Of a stretch of 5,152 nt of DNA, positions 1 to 5,152 are shown piece after piece. Position 1 is the first letter of the stretch. Every line of letters starts with the position of its first letter. The DNA lies in NCBI GenBank assembly GCA_900554855.1, contig USIZ01000123.1, forward strand, positions 1 to 5,152, written 5' to 3'. A model generated the notes under the pieces. The model ran no database searches and was not told where the DNA came from. It saw only the letters and a list, made by a program, of their open reading frames with translations. This DNA comes from an uncultured Eubacteriales bacterium (lineage in GTDB: Bacteria; Bacillota; Clostridia; Oscillospirales; Oscillospiraceae). Position numbers and translations under genes: made by a program.

Positions 1-873
1 CCGATCTTTTTCAACGCAGCCAAGCGTGTGGCGGTACAGGTGAATCCGAATCTGCCCCGTACCCGCGGTGACACGGCCATCCATGTCAGCCAGGTGGATA
101 TGATCGTGGAGGCGGCCACGCCGCTGCCCTATCTGCCCAAGAGCCAGCCCACCGAGACGGATCAGGCGATCGGCCGGTATGTGGCCAGTCTGGTCAATGA
201 CGGCGACTGCATCCAGCTTGGCATCGGCGGCATCCCGGACGCGGCAGCCATGTCCCTGATGGACAAGCACGATCTGGGCCTGCACACGGAGATGCTGACC
301 AACTCCATTGTGGATCTGATGGAGGCCGGCGTGCTGAATAACCGGAAGAAGAATTTCCATAACGGCCGGTGTATCTGTACCTTTGCGCTGGGCACGCAGG
401 AGCTCTATGACATGGTGGATGATAACCCAGGTGTGGAGTTTTACAGCGGATCCTACGTCAACGATCCCCGCATTATCGGGCAGAACGATCATTTCATCTC
501 CGTAAACTCCGGACTGGCAGTGGATTTGACCGGGCAGGTCTGCTCCGAGAGCATCGGCTCCCGGATGTATTCCGGCACCGGTGGCCAGAACGACTTTGCC
601 GAGGGCGCATCCTATTCCAAGGGCGGCCGCAGCGTGATCTGCGTGAAGGCAACCAAGAAAAACAATACGATCTCCTCCATCGTGGCCCAGCATGCTACGG
701 GCAGTGTGGTCACACTGAGCCGCAATACCGTGGACTATATCATCACGGAGTATGGCATTGCGCCTATGCGCGGCCGCTCCGTCCGCCAGCGGGTGGAGAA
801 CCTGATCGCAGTTGCGCACCCGGATTTCCGCGCTGAGTTGAGAAAACAGGCGGATGAGCTGCACCTGTGGTAA
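1..873 (+). CDS. CoA-transferase of the acetyl-CoA hydrolase/transferase family (4-hydroxybutyrate/butyrate CoA-transferase-like), C-terminal part
   Basis: Partial gene: the frame is open from base 1 (PIFFNAAKRV...) and ends at TAA 871-873, leaving 290 residues. Family members are about 430-440 residues, so roughly 150 N-terminal residues lie upstream. The family moves CoA between acyl-CoA and a free acid such as acetate through a glutamyl-CoA thioester, in the cytoplasm. Visible motifs, numbered from base 1: VNPNLPRTRGDT near the start; the glycine-rich GIGGIP loop at residues 74-79; HTEM with E97 as the probable catalytic glutamate; QVCSESIG; SGTGGQNDFAEGA from residue 191; and a conserved-looking end (VDYIITEYGIA, then AHPDFR). 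The pattern resembles 4-hydroxybutyrate CoA-transferases more than the longer Roseburia-type butyryl-CoA:acetate enzymes, but the acyl substrate cannot be fixed from sequence. GTG at base 28 is an internal valine codon, not a start. The gene converges on the flavodiiron gene and is followed by a strong hairpin. Confidence 0.9.
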   Translation, partial: PIFFNAAKRVAVQVNPNLPRTRGDTAIHVSQVDMIVEAATPLPYLPKSQPTETDQAIGRYVASLVNDGDCIQLGIGGIPDAAAMSLMDKHDLGLHTEMLTNSIVDLMEAGVLNNRKKNFHNGRCICTFALGTQELYDMVDDNPGVEFYSGSYVNDPRIIGQNDHFISVNSGLAVDLTGQVCSESIGSRMYSGTGGQNDFAEGASYSKGGRSVICVKATKKNNTISSIVAQHATGSVVTLSRNTVDYIITEYGIAPMRGRSVRQRVENLIAVAHPDFRAELRKQADELHLW

Positions 874-897
874 GATACAGCGTGTTGTAAATGCAAA

Positions 898-929
898 ACA
901 GCCGCACACAGGCAACTGTGTGCGGCTGT
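898..929. terminator. Bidirectional intrinsic terminator between convergent genes
   Basis: A perfect 14-bp inverted repeat, ACAGCCGCACACAG at 898-911 and its complement at 916-929, surrounds a GCAA loop. It lies 24 bp after the CoA-transferase stop and 23 bp after the flavodiiron stop on the other strand. Reading left, the stem runs into TTTTGCATTT; reading right, it runs into a pyrimidine-rich CCTCTTCTGTT. The T-tracts are modest in both directions, but the GC-rich stem and position between two converging stops fit a shared terminator. Confidence 0.85.
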
Positions 930-952
930 CCTCTTCTGTTATGCAGTCAGGG

Positions 953-2092
953 TTACAGCAGCTTCTCCGCCAGTGCGTCCAGTGCGGGCAGGTCACTCTC
1001 CTTGAGTGCGCCGCGGATGGTGGCGGTGCCGGCGATGGTGATGTCCTTCATGTTGTCCAGAAGGGAAACCATCGTCCGTGCGGCGGTGGGCGCCCAGCTG
1101 CCGTTCTCCACCAGCGCGACGGTGCGCTTCTGCCATGCCTTGCCCTTCAGATGGTTGAGAAAATCCTCCATGCAGGGCATGACACCGGCGTTGTAGCTGG
1201 GGGCACACAGCGCGATCTTTCCATAGCGGAAGGCGTCCTCCAGCGCTTCAGAGACGTCGTCCCGGGCCAGATCGGTGAGCACCACCTTGGGGCAGCCCTT
1301 CGCCTCCAGCAGTTCTTTCAGCTTCCGGGCTGCTGCGGCGGTATTGCCGTGCAGGGAGCCGTAGGCGATAAACACGCCCTCGGATTCCACGCCGTAGCTG
1401 CTCCAGAGCTGGTATTTTTCCAGATAGTGCCCCAGATCTTCCTTCAGCACCGGGCCGTGGAGCGGGCAGATGATCTGAATGTCCAGACCGGCGGCCTTCT
1501 TGAGTACGGCCTGCACCTGCGGGCCGAATTTGCCCACGATGTTGAAGTAGTAACGCCGCGCCTCGCAGTCCCAGTCCTCCTGGGCGTCCAGCGCGCCGAA
1601 CTTGCCGAAACCGTCGGCGGAGAACAGCACCTTGTCTGCCTTGTCATAGCTCATCATGACCTCGGGCCAGTGCACCATGGGGGCGGCGATAAACTGGAGC
1701 TCGTGGCGGCCCAGCGTCAGCACATCGCCTTCCTTGACAGCCAGTGTGTGCTGGGGATCGGTGTTATAGAGGGGCAGCATCTTGAGCGCCGCAGCGCCGG
1801 CCACCACGGTGATGTCCGGGTATTGATCCAGTACGGCCTGCACGCTGGAGGCGTGGTCGGGCTCCACATGGTGCACCACCAGATAGTCCGGCTTCCGGCC
1901 GTCCAGTGCGGCCTCCAGATTGGCAAGGAACTCGCCCTGCTTGCGGTGATCCACCGTGTCCATCACAGCGACCTTTTCGTCCAGAATGACATAGGAATTG
2001 TAGGCAATGCCGTTGGGGACAGGGTACTGCCCCTCAAAGAGGTCAATGTCCCGGTCGTTGACGCCGATATAACGGATATCCTTTGTAACCAT
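953..2092 (-). CDS. fprA: FprA-family A-type flavoprotein (flavodiiron oxygen/nitric oxide reductase)
   Basis: Complete, 379 residues, close to the usual 390-400 of class A flavodiiron proteins. These soluble cytoplasmic enzymes reduce O2 to water and/or NO to N2O and protect anaerobes. An N-terminal metallo-beta-lactamase-like domain (about 1-235) carries the full di-iron ligand set: H75, E77, D79 and H80 (HVEPDH), H141, D160 and H212 (CPLHGP). A C-terminal flavodoxin domain (about 238-379) starts with VFIAYGSLHGNT, whose S246-T251 loop should bind the FMN phosphate; APSYNAG and LVENGSW are further FMN-contact regions. No rubredoxin or flavin reductase domain is fused, so electrons must come from a separate partner, typically rubredoxin, which is not in this window. 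The ATG at 2092 is supported by an AAGGGAG ribosome binding site 5 nt upstream. A strong hairpin lies just before that site. Whether O2 or NO is preferred cannot be told. Confidence 0.95.
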   Translation of the reverse strand: MVTKDIRYIGVNDRDIDLFEGQYPVPNGIAYNSYVILDEKVAVMDTVDHRKQGEFLANLEAALDGRKPDYLVVHHVEPDHASSVQAVLDQYPDITVVAGAAALKMLPLYNTDPQHTLAVKEGDVLTLGRHELQFIAAPMVHWPEVMMSYDKADKVLFSADGFGKFGALDAQEDWDCEARRYYFNIVGKFGPQVQAVLKKAAGLDIQIICPLHGPVLKEDLGHYLEKYQLWSSYGVESEGVFIAYGSLHGNTAAAARKLKELLEAKGCPKVVLTDLARDDVSEALEDAFRYGKIALCAPSYNAGVMPCMEDFLNHLKGKAWQKRTVALVENGSWAPTAARTMVSLLDNMKDITIAGTATIRGALKESDLPALDALAEKLL

Positions 2093-2097
2093 AGCTG

Positions 2098-2104
2098 CTC
2101 CCTT
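2098..2104 (-). promoter_or_regulatory. Ribosome binding site of fprA
   Basis: AAGGGAG on the minus strand ends 5 nt before the ATG and sets the start at 2092. Its AAGGG can pair with the CCCTT at the 3' end of the adjacent hairpin (6-bp helix including one G-U, 3-nt loop), so it may be occluded when that hairpin is not formed. The pairing is visible in the sequence; any regulatory use is inference. Confidence 0.75.
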
Positions 2105-2107
2105 CTG

Positions 2108-2137
2108 AAAAGGGCCGTCCTGAACAGGACGGCCCTT
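2108..2137 (-). terminator. Terminator-like hairpin between the CorC-type gene and fprA, in the presumed fprA leader
   Basis: On the minus strand AAGGGCCGTCCT and AGGACGGCCCTT form a 12-bp perfect stem around GTTC (13 bp if the closing G-C is counted), followed by a short tract giving TTTTCAG. It begins about 76 nt after the CorC-type stop, so it may terminate that transcript. It ends only 3-5 nt before the fprA ribosome binding site. There is no room for a promoter between hairpin and gene, so every fprA transcript must pass through it. The T-tract is weak, making partial termination or a leader role plausible. Confidence 0.6.
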
Positions 2138-2169
2138 GGCGGTTTGATGTGGCTGTTTTGTTCGGTCAC

Positions 2170-2198
2170 ATTATGACATGAACGCGGGGGAAAGTAAA
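2170..2198 (-). promoter_or_regulatory. Candidate sigma-A promoter for fprA
   Basis: On the minus strand TTTACT (-35, 2193-2198) is followed by a 17-nt spacer and CATAAT (-10, 2170-2175), lying just after the CorC-type stop codon. Matches to consensus are 4/6 and 5/6. Initiation would be near 2163, giving a leader of about 70 nt that contains the 2108-2137 hairpin. This is a pattern match only; fprA could instead be transcribed by readthrough from the upstream gene. Confidence 0.4.
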
Positions 2199-2213
2199 GC
2201 GGAGAGGAGAAAT

Positions 2214-3491
2214 TCAATTCTCTTTTGCGTGGGCTTTGTCAGACTGTTCCTCCGGCTTGGGTTCCGCTTTGATCTCAACGGCCACGACCCGGTGGCCGTC
2301 GGTAGCAGTGACGGTGACGTGCAGGTTTTCATAGTCGAAGCTGTCGCCCTCATCCGGGATGCGGCCCAGCTCCTCCATAACCCAGCCGCTGACAGAAGTG
2401 CACTCGGAGGGAATTTCCAGATCAAAGCGCTCGGCCAGTTCGTCCAGATCGGCGGTGCCCAGCACCTTGCAGCTGTGTTCGCCGGTGGGCTGGAAGTCTT
2501 CCACGATCTCATCGTGTTCGTCCCAGATCTCACCCACCAGCTCCTCAAGGATATCCTCCATGGTGACAATGCCCAGTGTGCCGCCATACTCATCGCTGAC
2601 CACGGCGATGTGGGACTTGTGCTTCTGGAGCACTTTGAGCAGGTCGCGGATCTTGACGGTGGGGGGGACAAAGATGGGCTCCTTCATGAGTGCGTTCAGG
2701 GGCTTGGGGCTGATACCGGTGCCGATGTAAAAGTCCTTCTGGTGGAGGATACCCACAATATTATCGATGCTGCCGTCATAGACGGGCAGGCGGGAATATT
2801 GGGTCTCGGAAAAGACGGCGGCGACCTCCTCCTTGGTGGCGGTGAGGGGGACGGCTTCCAGATCCACCCGGTGAGTCAGAATGTCCTCGGCGTCCTGATC
2901 TGTGAACTCAATGGCCGAGCGGAGCAGTTCCCCCTCGCTCTGGTCGATACCGCCCTCCTGGGAGGCCTCGTCCACCAGCATCAGCAGTTCATCCTGGGTC
3001 ATGCGGTGGGCGTCGCCGCCCTTGAAGATGCGTCCCAGGAGCTTTTTCCACTGGGCGAACAGGAAGTTGATGGGGGTCAGCACCCAGATGACCACCCGGA
3101 TGATGGGGGCGGACACCATGGCGAACTTCTCCGGGTTTTCCTTGGCCAGACTCTTCGGGCTGATCTCGCCAAAGATCAGCACCACGATGGTGATGACGAT
3201 GGTGGAGACCGTCGCGCCGATGTCCGGCATCAGGCGCACAAAGAGCAGGGTGGAAATGGAGGACATGGCAATGTTTACCACGTTGTTGCCCACCAGAATG
3301 CTGCTCAGCAGCTGGTCGTACTTTTCGGCCAGGCTGAGCGCCAGCGCCGCCTTGCTGTTTCCCTTTTCAGCCATGGTGCGCAGCCGCGTGCGGTTCAGGG
3401 AGGAAAAGGCGGTCTCTGTGGCGGAAAAGTAGGCGGAAAATAACAGCAGTACCGCGATGATCAGAATGGATGATATGGCATCGTCGTTCAT
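2214..3491 (-). CDS. CNNM-domain / CBS-pair membrane transporter (HlyC/CorC family, often named hemolysin family protein)
   Basis: Complete, 425 residues, the usual size of this family. Order: a DUF21/CNNM transmembrane domain (about 1-150) with hydrophobic segments near 6-24, 62-85, 93-108 and 128-147; the motif SATETAFSSLNRTRLR at 23-38; VGNNVVNI at 67-74; and GEISPK at 108-113. A CBS pair follows (about 204-255 and 272-322; the second contains DEYGGTLGIVTMEDILEEL), then a CorC_HlyC transporter-associated domain (about 343-408) and a charged tail. Known relatives move or help regulate Mg2+ or other divalent cations, with CBS domains sensing nucleotides; the hemolysin name is historical. The substrate here is not determinable. 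The ATG at 3491 gives an intact first membrane helix; the next methionine (M40) would delete it. The AAGGAG before it is unusually far, 13 nt. It is transcribed divergently from the solute-binding gene. Confidence 0.93.
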   Translation of the reverse strand: MNDDAISSILIIAVLLLFSAYFSATETAFSSLNRTRLRTMAEKGNSKAALALSLAEKYDQLLSSILVGNNVVNIAMSSISTLLFVRLMPDIGATVSTIVITIVVLIFGEISPKSLAKENPEKFAMVSAPIIRVVIWVLTPINFLFAQWKKLLGRIFKGGDAHRMTQDELLMLVDEASQEGGIDQSEGELLRSAIEFTDQDAEDILTHRVDLEAVPLTATKEEVAAVFSETQYSRLPVYDGSIDNIVGILHQKDFYIGTGISPKPLNALMKEPIFVPPTVKIRDLLKVLQKHKSHIAVVSDEYGGTLGIVTMEDILEELVGEIWDEHDEIVEDFQPTGEHSCKVLGTADLDELAERFDLEIPSECTSVSGWVMEELGRIPDEGDSFDYENLHVTVTATDGHRVVAVEIKAEPKPEEQSDKAHAKEN

Positions 3492-3504
3492 ATAATTGTA
3501 GATT

Positions 3505-3510
3505 CTCCTT
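3505..3510 (-). promoter_or_regulatory. Ribosome binding site of the CorC-type gene, unusually long spacing
   Basis: A perfect AAGGAG on the minus strand lies 13 nt from the ATG at 3491, longer than the common 5-9 nt. No in-frame ATG, GTG or TTG occurs between them, so the start is kept. The spacing may lower translation. Confidence 0.65.
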
Positions 3511-3576
3511 AAAATATGGTTCCTTTCAATTGTTTTGACTTGATGTGATATTGCTTTATAGACAATACCATTCTAT

Positions 3577-3604
3577 ATTATACAGCCTTTTCTTCTGATT
3601 GCAA
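3577..3604 (-). promoter_or_regulatory. Candidate sigma-A promoter for the CorC-type gene
   Basis: On the minus strand TTGCAA (3599-3604, 4/6 match) is followed by a 16-nt spacer and a perfect TATAAT (-10, 3577-3582). Initiation near 3570 would give a leader of about 80 nt. The -35 sits inside an 8-bp palindrome ATTGCAAT (3598-3605). Pattern match in AT-rich DNA; the perfect -10 and the correct position support it. Confidence 0.55.
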
Positions 3605-3624
3605 TGGGTTTTATATATCGGGAG

Positions 3625-3651
3625 AAAAAAGAATCTGAAAAAATGAAAAAA
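3625..3651 (+). promoter_or_regulatory. A-tracts upstream of the solute-binding gene promoter (UP-element-like)
   Basis: Three A6 runs (3625-3630, 3638-3643, 3646-3651) lie directly upstream of the -35 box at 3656. If initiation is near 3690, the nearest two fall around -40 to -52, where the RNA polymerase alpha subunit contacts UP elements. The runs are spaced 13 and 8 bp, roughly one helical turn, so some bending is possible. Function is inferred. Confidence 0.4.
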
Positions 3652-3655
3652 GTGC

Positions 3656-3683
3656 TTGCTATTTCCGAGCAATCCTCTATAAT
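3656..3683 (+). promoter_or_regulatory. Candidate sigma-A promoter for the solute-binding protein gene
   Basis: TTGCTA (3656-3661, 4/6 match) is followed by a 16-nt spacer and a perfect TATAAT (3678-3683), with A-tracts upstream. Initiation near 3690 gives a leader of about 76 nt. An inverted repeat TTGCT-N7-AGCAA (3656-3660, 3668-3672) covers the -35 box and spacer and could be a repressor site, though a 5-bp arm is weak evidence. It is back-to-back with the promoter of the CorC-type gene. Confidence 0.6.
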
Positions 3684-3729
3684 GAGACGCGACAATTTAA
3701 TAATGGGAGAAGAAGTTATTTTGTTGTAA

Positions 3730-3751
3730 CGCCTGAATCAAGCTTCAGGCG
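3730..3751 (+). other. Leader hairpin abutting the ribosome binding site of the solute-binding gene
   Basis: CGCCTGAA (3730-3737) and TTCAGGCG (3744-3751) form a perfect 8-bp stem with a 6-nt loop, ending one base before the AAGGAG at 3753. No T-run follows, so it is not a terminator. It could protect the mRNA 5' end, keep the ribosome binding site open, or serve as a binding target for a protein or RNA. The structure is visible; the role is unknown. Confidence 0.5.
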
Positions 3752-3752
3752 G

Positions 3753-3758
3753 AAGGAG
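3753..3758 (+). promoter_or_regulatory. Ribosome binding site that decides the GTG start at 3767
   Basis: A perfect AAGGAG ends 8 nt before GTG 3767-3769. This start yields a complete lipoprotein signal peptide beginning MKKR. The next in-frame ATG (3806, residue 14) would cut into the hydrophobic core and has no comparable site in front. Confidence 0.85.
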
Positions 3759-3766
3759 AATCAGCA

Positions 3767-5152
3767 GTGAAAAAACGTATTCTTGCAGTTTTCCTGGCTT
3801 TGGGAATGCTGGCGTGCCTACTCAGCGCATGCGGAGGGGCAACGAATCAGACTTCCAAATCCAGCGACGAAACGAGCGCTTCTTCCGGGCAGAACTCGGT
3901 CGATAGTGAGCAGAATCATGCAAACGAGATCACCGTGGGTATTGCCCAGGACCTGGATGATAGTCTTGACCCGTATCAGATGACGGCCGCAGGAACTAGA
4001 GAGGTCATGTTTAACGTCTTTGAGGGCCTTGTGAAGCCCGACTCTGACGGTAACTTCGTCGATGCTGTCGCTTCCGAGCATTCTGTTTCGGAGGACCAGC
4101 TGACCTACACCTTCACCCTTCGTGACGGTGTGGTGTTCCACAATGGTGCTGAGTGCACTGTGGACGACGTGCTCTATTCCTTTGAAACCTGCGCCGCTAC
4201 TACAGTGAACTCCGCTGTGGCAGAGGCGCTTTCTGATATTGTGGACACCAAGACTGAGGGCAACCAGATCAGCTTTACCCTGTCCGCTCCCAACAGCGAC
4301 TTCATCAGTTATGTGTCCAACGTCTACATCGTGCCAAAGGACTATGCCGGGCAGGCGACCCAGCCCGTCGGCACCGGCCCCTTCAAGTATGTCTCCCGCA
4401 GCGTGCAGGAGAATGTGGTGCTGGAGAAGAACGCCGATTACTACGGCGAGCAGGCCAAGCTGGACAAGGTGACCTACAAGATCTTTGAGGACAACACCGC
4501 CATGATGACCGCGCTGAACGCCGGCGGTCTGGATCTGGTGGCCCACCTGACCAGCGATCAGGTCAACACCCTGACCAACGGCTACGATGTGCTGGAGGGC
4601 ACCATGAATCTGGTGCAGGCCATCTACCTGAACAATGCCGTCGCTCCCTTCGACAATGAGAAGGTGCGTCAGGCCATGTGCTATGCCGTGGATGCGGATG
4701 CCATGATGGAACTGACCGCGGACGGTCACGGCACCAAGGTGGGTTCCTCCATGTACCCCAGCTTTAAGAAGTATTTCGATGCTTCTCTGGCTGACGCCTA
4801 TCCCCACGATGTGGAGAAGGCCAAGGAACTGCTGACCGAGGCGGGCTATCCCAACGGCTTCACCTTCACCATCAAGGTGCCCAGCAACTATACGCCCCAT
4901 GTCAACACCGCTCTGGTGTTGAAGGAGCAGCTGGCCGAGGTGGGCATTACCGCCGAGATCGAGCAGATCGACTGGAACTCCTGGCTGACCGACGTTTACT
5001 CCGGCCGTGAGTTCGAGGGCACTGTCGTCGGCTTTGACGCCAGCTACCTGAGCGCCAGCGCCATGCTGGCCCGCTGGGTGAGCGACAACGGCAAGAACAT
5101 GATCAACTACAACAACGCTGAGTACGATCAGGTCTTTGCCGAGGCCCAGGCC
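3767..5152 (+). CDS. ABC transporter substrate-binding lipoprotein, family 5 (peptide/nickel-type, DppA/OppA-like), 3' end outside the window
   Basis: The frame is open from GTG 3767 to the window edge, 462 residues without a stop. Family 5 proteins usually have about 500-550 residues, so a short C-terminal part is missing. It should be anchored outside the membrane and capture oligopeptides or similar solutes for an ABC importer. The N-terminus is a lipoprotein signal: MKKR, a hydrophobic core (5-18), and lipobox LSAC with C22 as the lipidated cysteine. A Ser/Thr/Asn-rich linker (about 25-52) follows. Family signatures are YTFTLRDGVVFHNGAECTVDDV (about 114-135, the usual LRxGVxFHxG...T.DDV block), PVGTGPFKY at 200-208, and PFDNEKVRQAM...AVD at about 294-309. 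Permease and ATPase genes are expected downstream but unseen. Third-position GC, counted by hand, is about 60% in codons 1-160 and 87% in codons 161-260, an odd internal shift. Substrate cannot be assigned. Confidence 0.92.
   Translation, partial: MKKRILAVFLALGMLACLLSACGGATNQTSKSSDETSASSGQNSVDSEQNHANEITVGIAQDLDDSLDPYQMTAAGTREVMFNVFEGLVKPDSDGNFVDAVASEHSVSEDQLTYTFTLRDGVVFHNGAECTVDDVLYSFETCAATTVNSAVAEALSDIVDTKTEGNQISFTLSAPNSDFISYVSNVYIVPKDYAGQATQPVGTGPFKYVSRSVQENVVLEKNADYYGEQAKLDKVTYKIFEDNTAMMTALNAGGLDLVAHLTSDQVNTLTNGYDVLEGTMNLVQAIYLNNAVAPFDNEKVRQAMCYAVDADAMMELTADGHGTKVGSSMYPSFKKYFDASLADAYPHDVEKAKELLTEAGYPNGFTFTIKVPSNYTPHVNTALVLKEQLAEVGITAEIEQIDWNSWLTDVYSGREFEGTVVGFDASYLSASAMLARWVSDNGKNMINYNNAEYDQVFAEAQA

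Noticed and set aside
854..2176. Long open frame on the plus strand (440 codons) opposite fprA
   Set aside because: It is antisense to a gene with a full set of flavodiiron motifs, the translation is low-complexity His/Val/Gly/Leu-rich with no recognisable domain, and it overlaps the end of the CoA-transferase. It is a by-product of high third-position GC.
2178..3443. Long open frame on the plus strand (421 codons) opposite the CorC-type gene
   Set aside because: Same reason: His/Asp/Gly-rich antisense shadow of a well-recognised membrane protein, with no credible ribosome binding site or domain.
2092..3491. fprA and the CorC-type gene as a functional operon or two-gene system
   Set aside because: They share a strand, but a 121-bp gap with a terminator-like hairpin and a candidate promoter separates them, and no known functional link joins oxygen/NO reduction with CNNM cation transport.
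3535..3562. Extra rightward promoter TTGACT-N16-TATAGA
   Set aside because: The -35 is good, but the -10 matches only 4/6, it lies inside the leader of the opposite gene, and several such matches are expected in AT-rich DNA. The 3656-3683 promoter is better placed.
3547..3569. Weak hairpin (7-bp stem with one G-U, 9-nt loop) at the start of the CorC-type leader
   Set aside because: AT-rich, large loop, no partner structure; not distinguishable from chance.
3703..3729. Possible 8-residue leader peptide (MGEEVILL) ending just before the 3730 hairpin
   Set aside because: Its position is suggestive of attenuation, but there is no Shine-Dalgarno sequence before the ATG, no run of regulatory codons, and the hairpin has no T-tract.
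3806..3817. Alternative lipobox MLAC at residues 14-17 of the solute-binding protein
   Set aside because: LSAC at 19-22 followed by GG is the canonical lipobox and leaves a signal peptide of normal length; C17 would cut inside the hydrophobic core.
3818..4900. Open frame on the minus strand (360 codons) opposite the solute-binding gene
   Set aside because: His/Gly/Val-rich composition and no domain; the opposite strand carries a clear lipoprotein signal and family-5 signatures throughout.

Overview
The window (5,152 bp) looks like ordinary chromosomal sequence from an anaerobic, fairly GC-rich Gram-positive gut-type Clostridia, perhaps Oscillospiraceae. This is inferred from a butyrate-type CoA-transferase, a flavodiiron oxygen/NO reductase, AAGGAG-type ribosome binding sites, sigma-A-like promoters and a lipoprotein solute-binding protein. 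No taxonomic marker is present, so the assignment is tentative.

Layout: (1) 1-873 (+), the C-terminal two thirds of an acetyl-CoA hydrolase/transferase-family CoA-transferase, cut by the left edge. (2) 898-929, a perfect 14-bp hairpin between two convergent genes. (3) 953-2092 (-), a complete FprA-type flavodiiron protein with all expected di-iron ligands. (4) 2093-2213, a short region with a strong hairpin a few bases before the fprA ribosome binding site and a candidate promoter beyond it. (5) 2214-3491 (-), a complete CNNM/CBS (HlyC/CorC-type) membrane transporter. (6) 3492-3766, an AT-rich divergent intergenic region with a promoter in each direction, A-tracts, and a hairpin abutting the next gene's ribosome binding site. 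(7) 3767-5152 (+), a family-5 ABC transporter substrate-binding lipoprotein starting at GTG and cut by the right edge.

The genes do not form one pathway. The CoA-transferase is at the end of an unseen unit to the left. The flavodiiron and CorC-type genes share a strand but are separated by a hairpin, and they have unrelated jobs (oxygen/NO detoxification; probably divalent cation handling). The substrate-binding protein probably heads an ABC uptake operon continuing to the right.

I see no clear new biological system. The points most worth a second look are the fprA leader hairpin, whose 3' arm can alternatively pair with the Shine-Dalgarno sequence; the similar hairpin-next-to-SD layout of the solute-binding gene; and an abrupt rise in third-position GC within the solute-binding gene around codon 160 (hand count about 60% before and 87% after), which suggests a mosaic gene.
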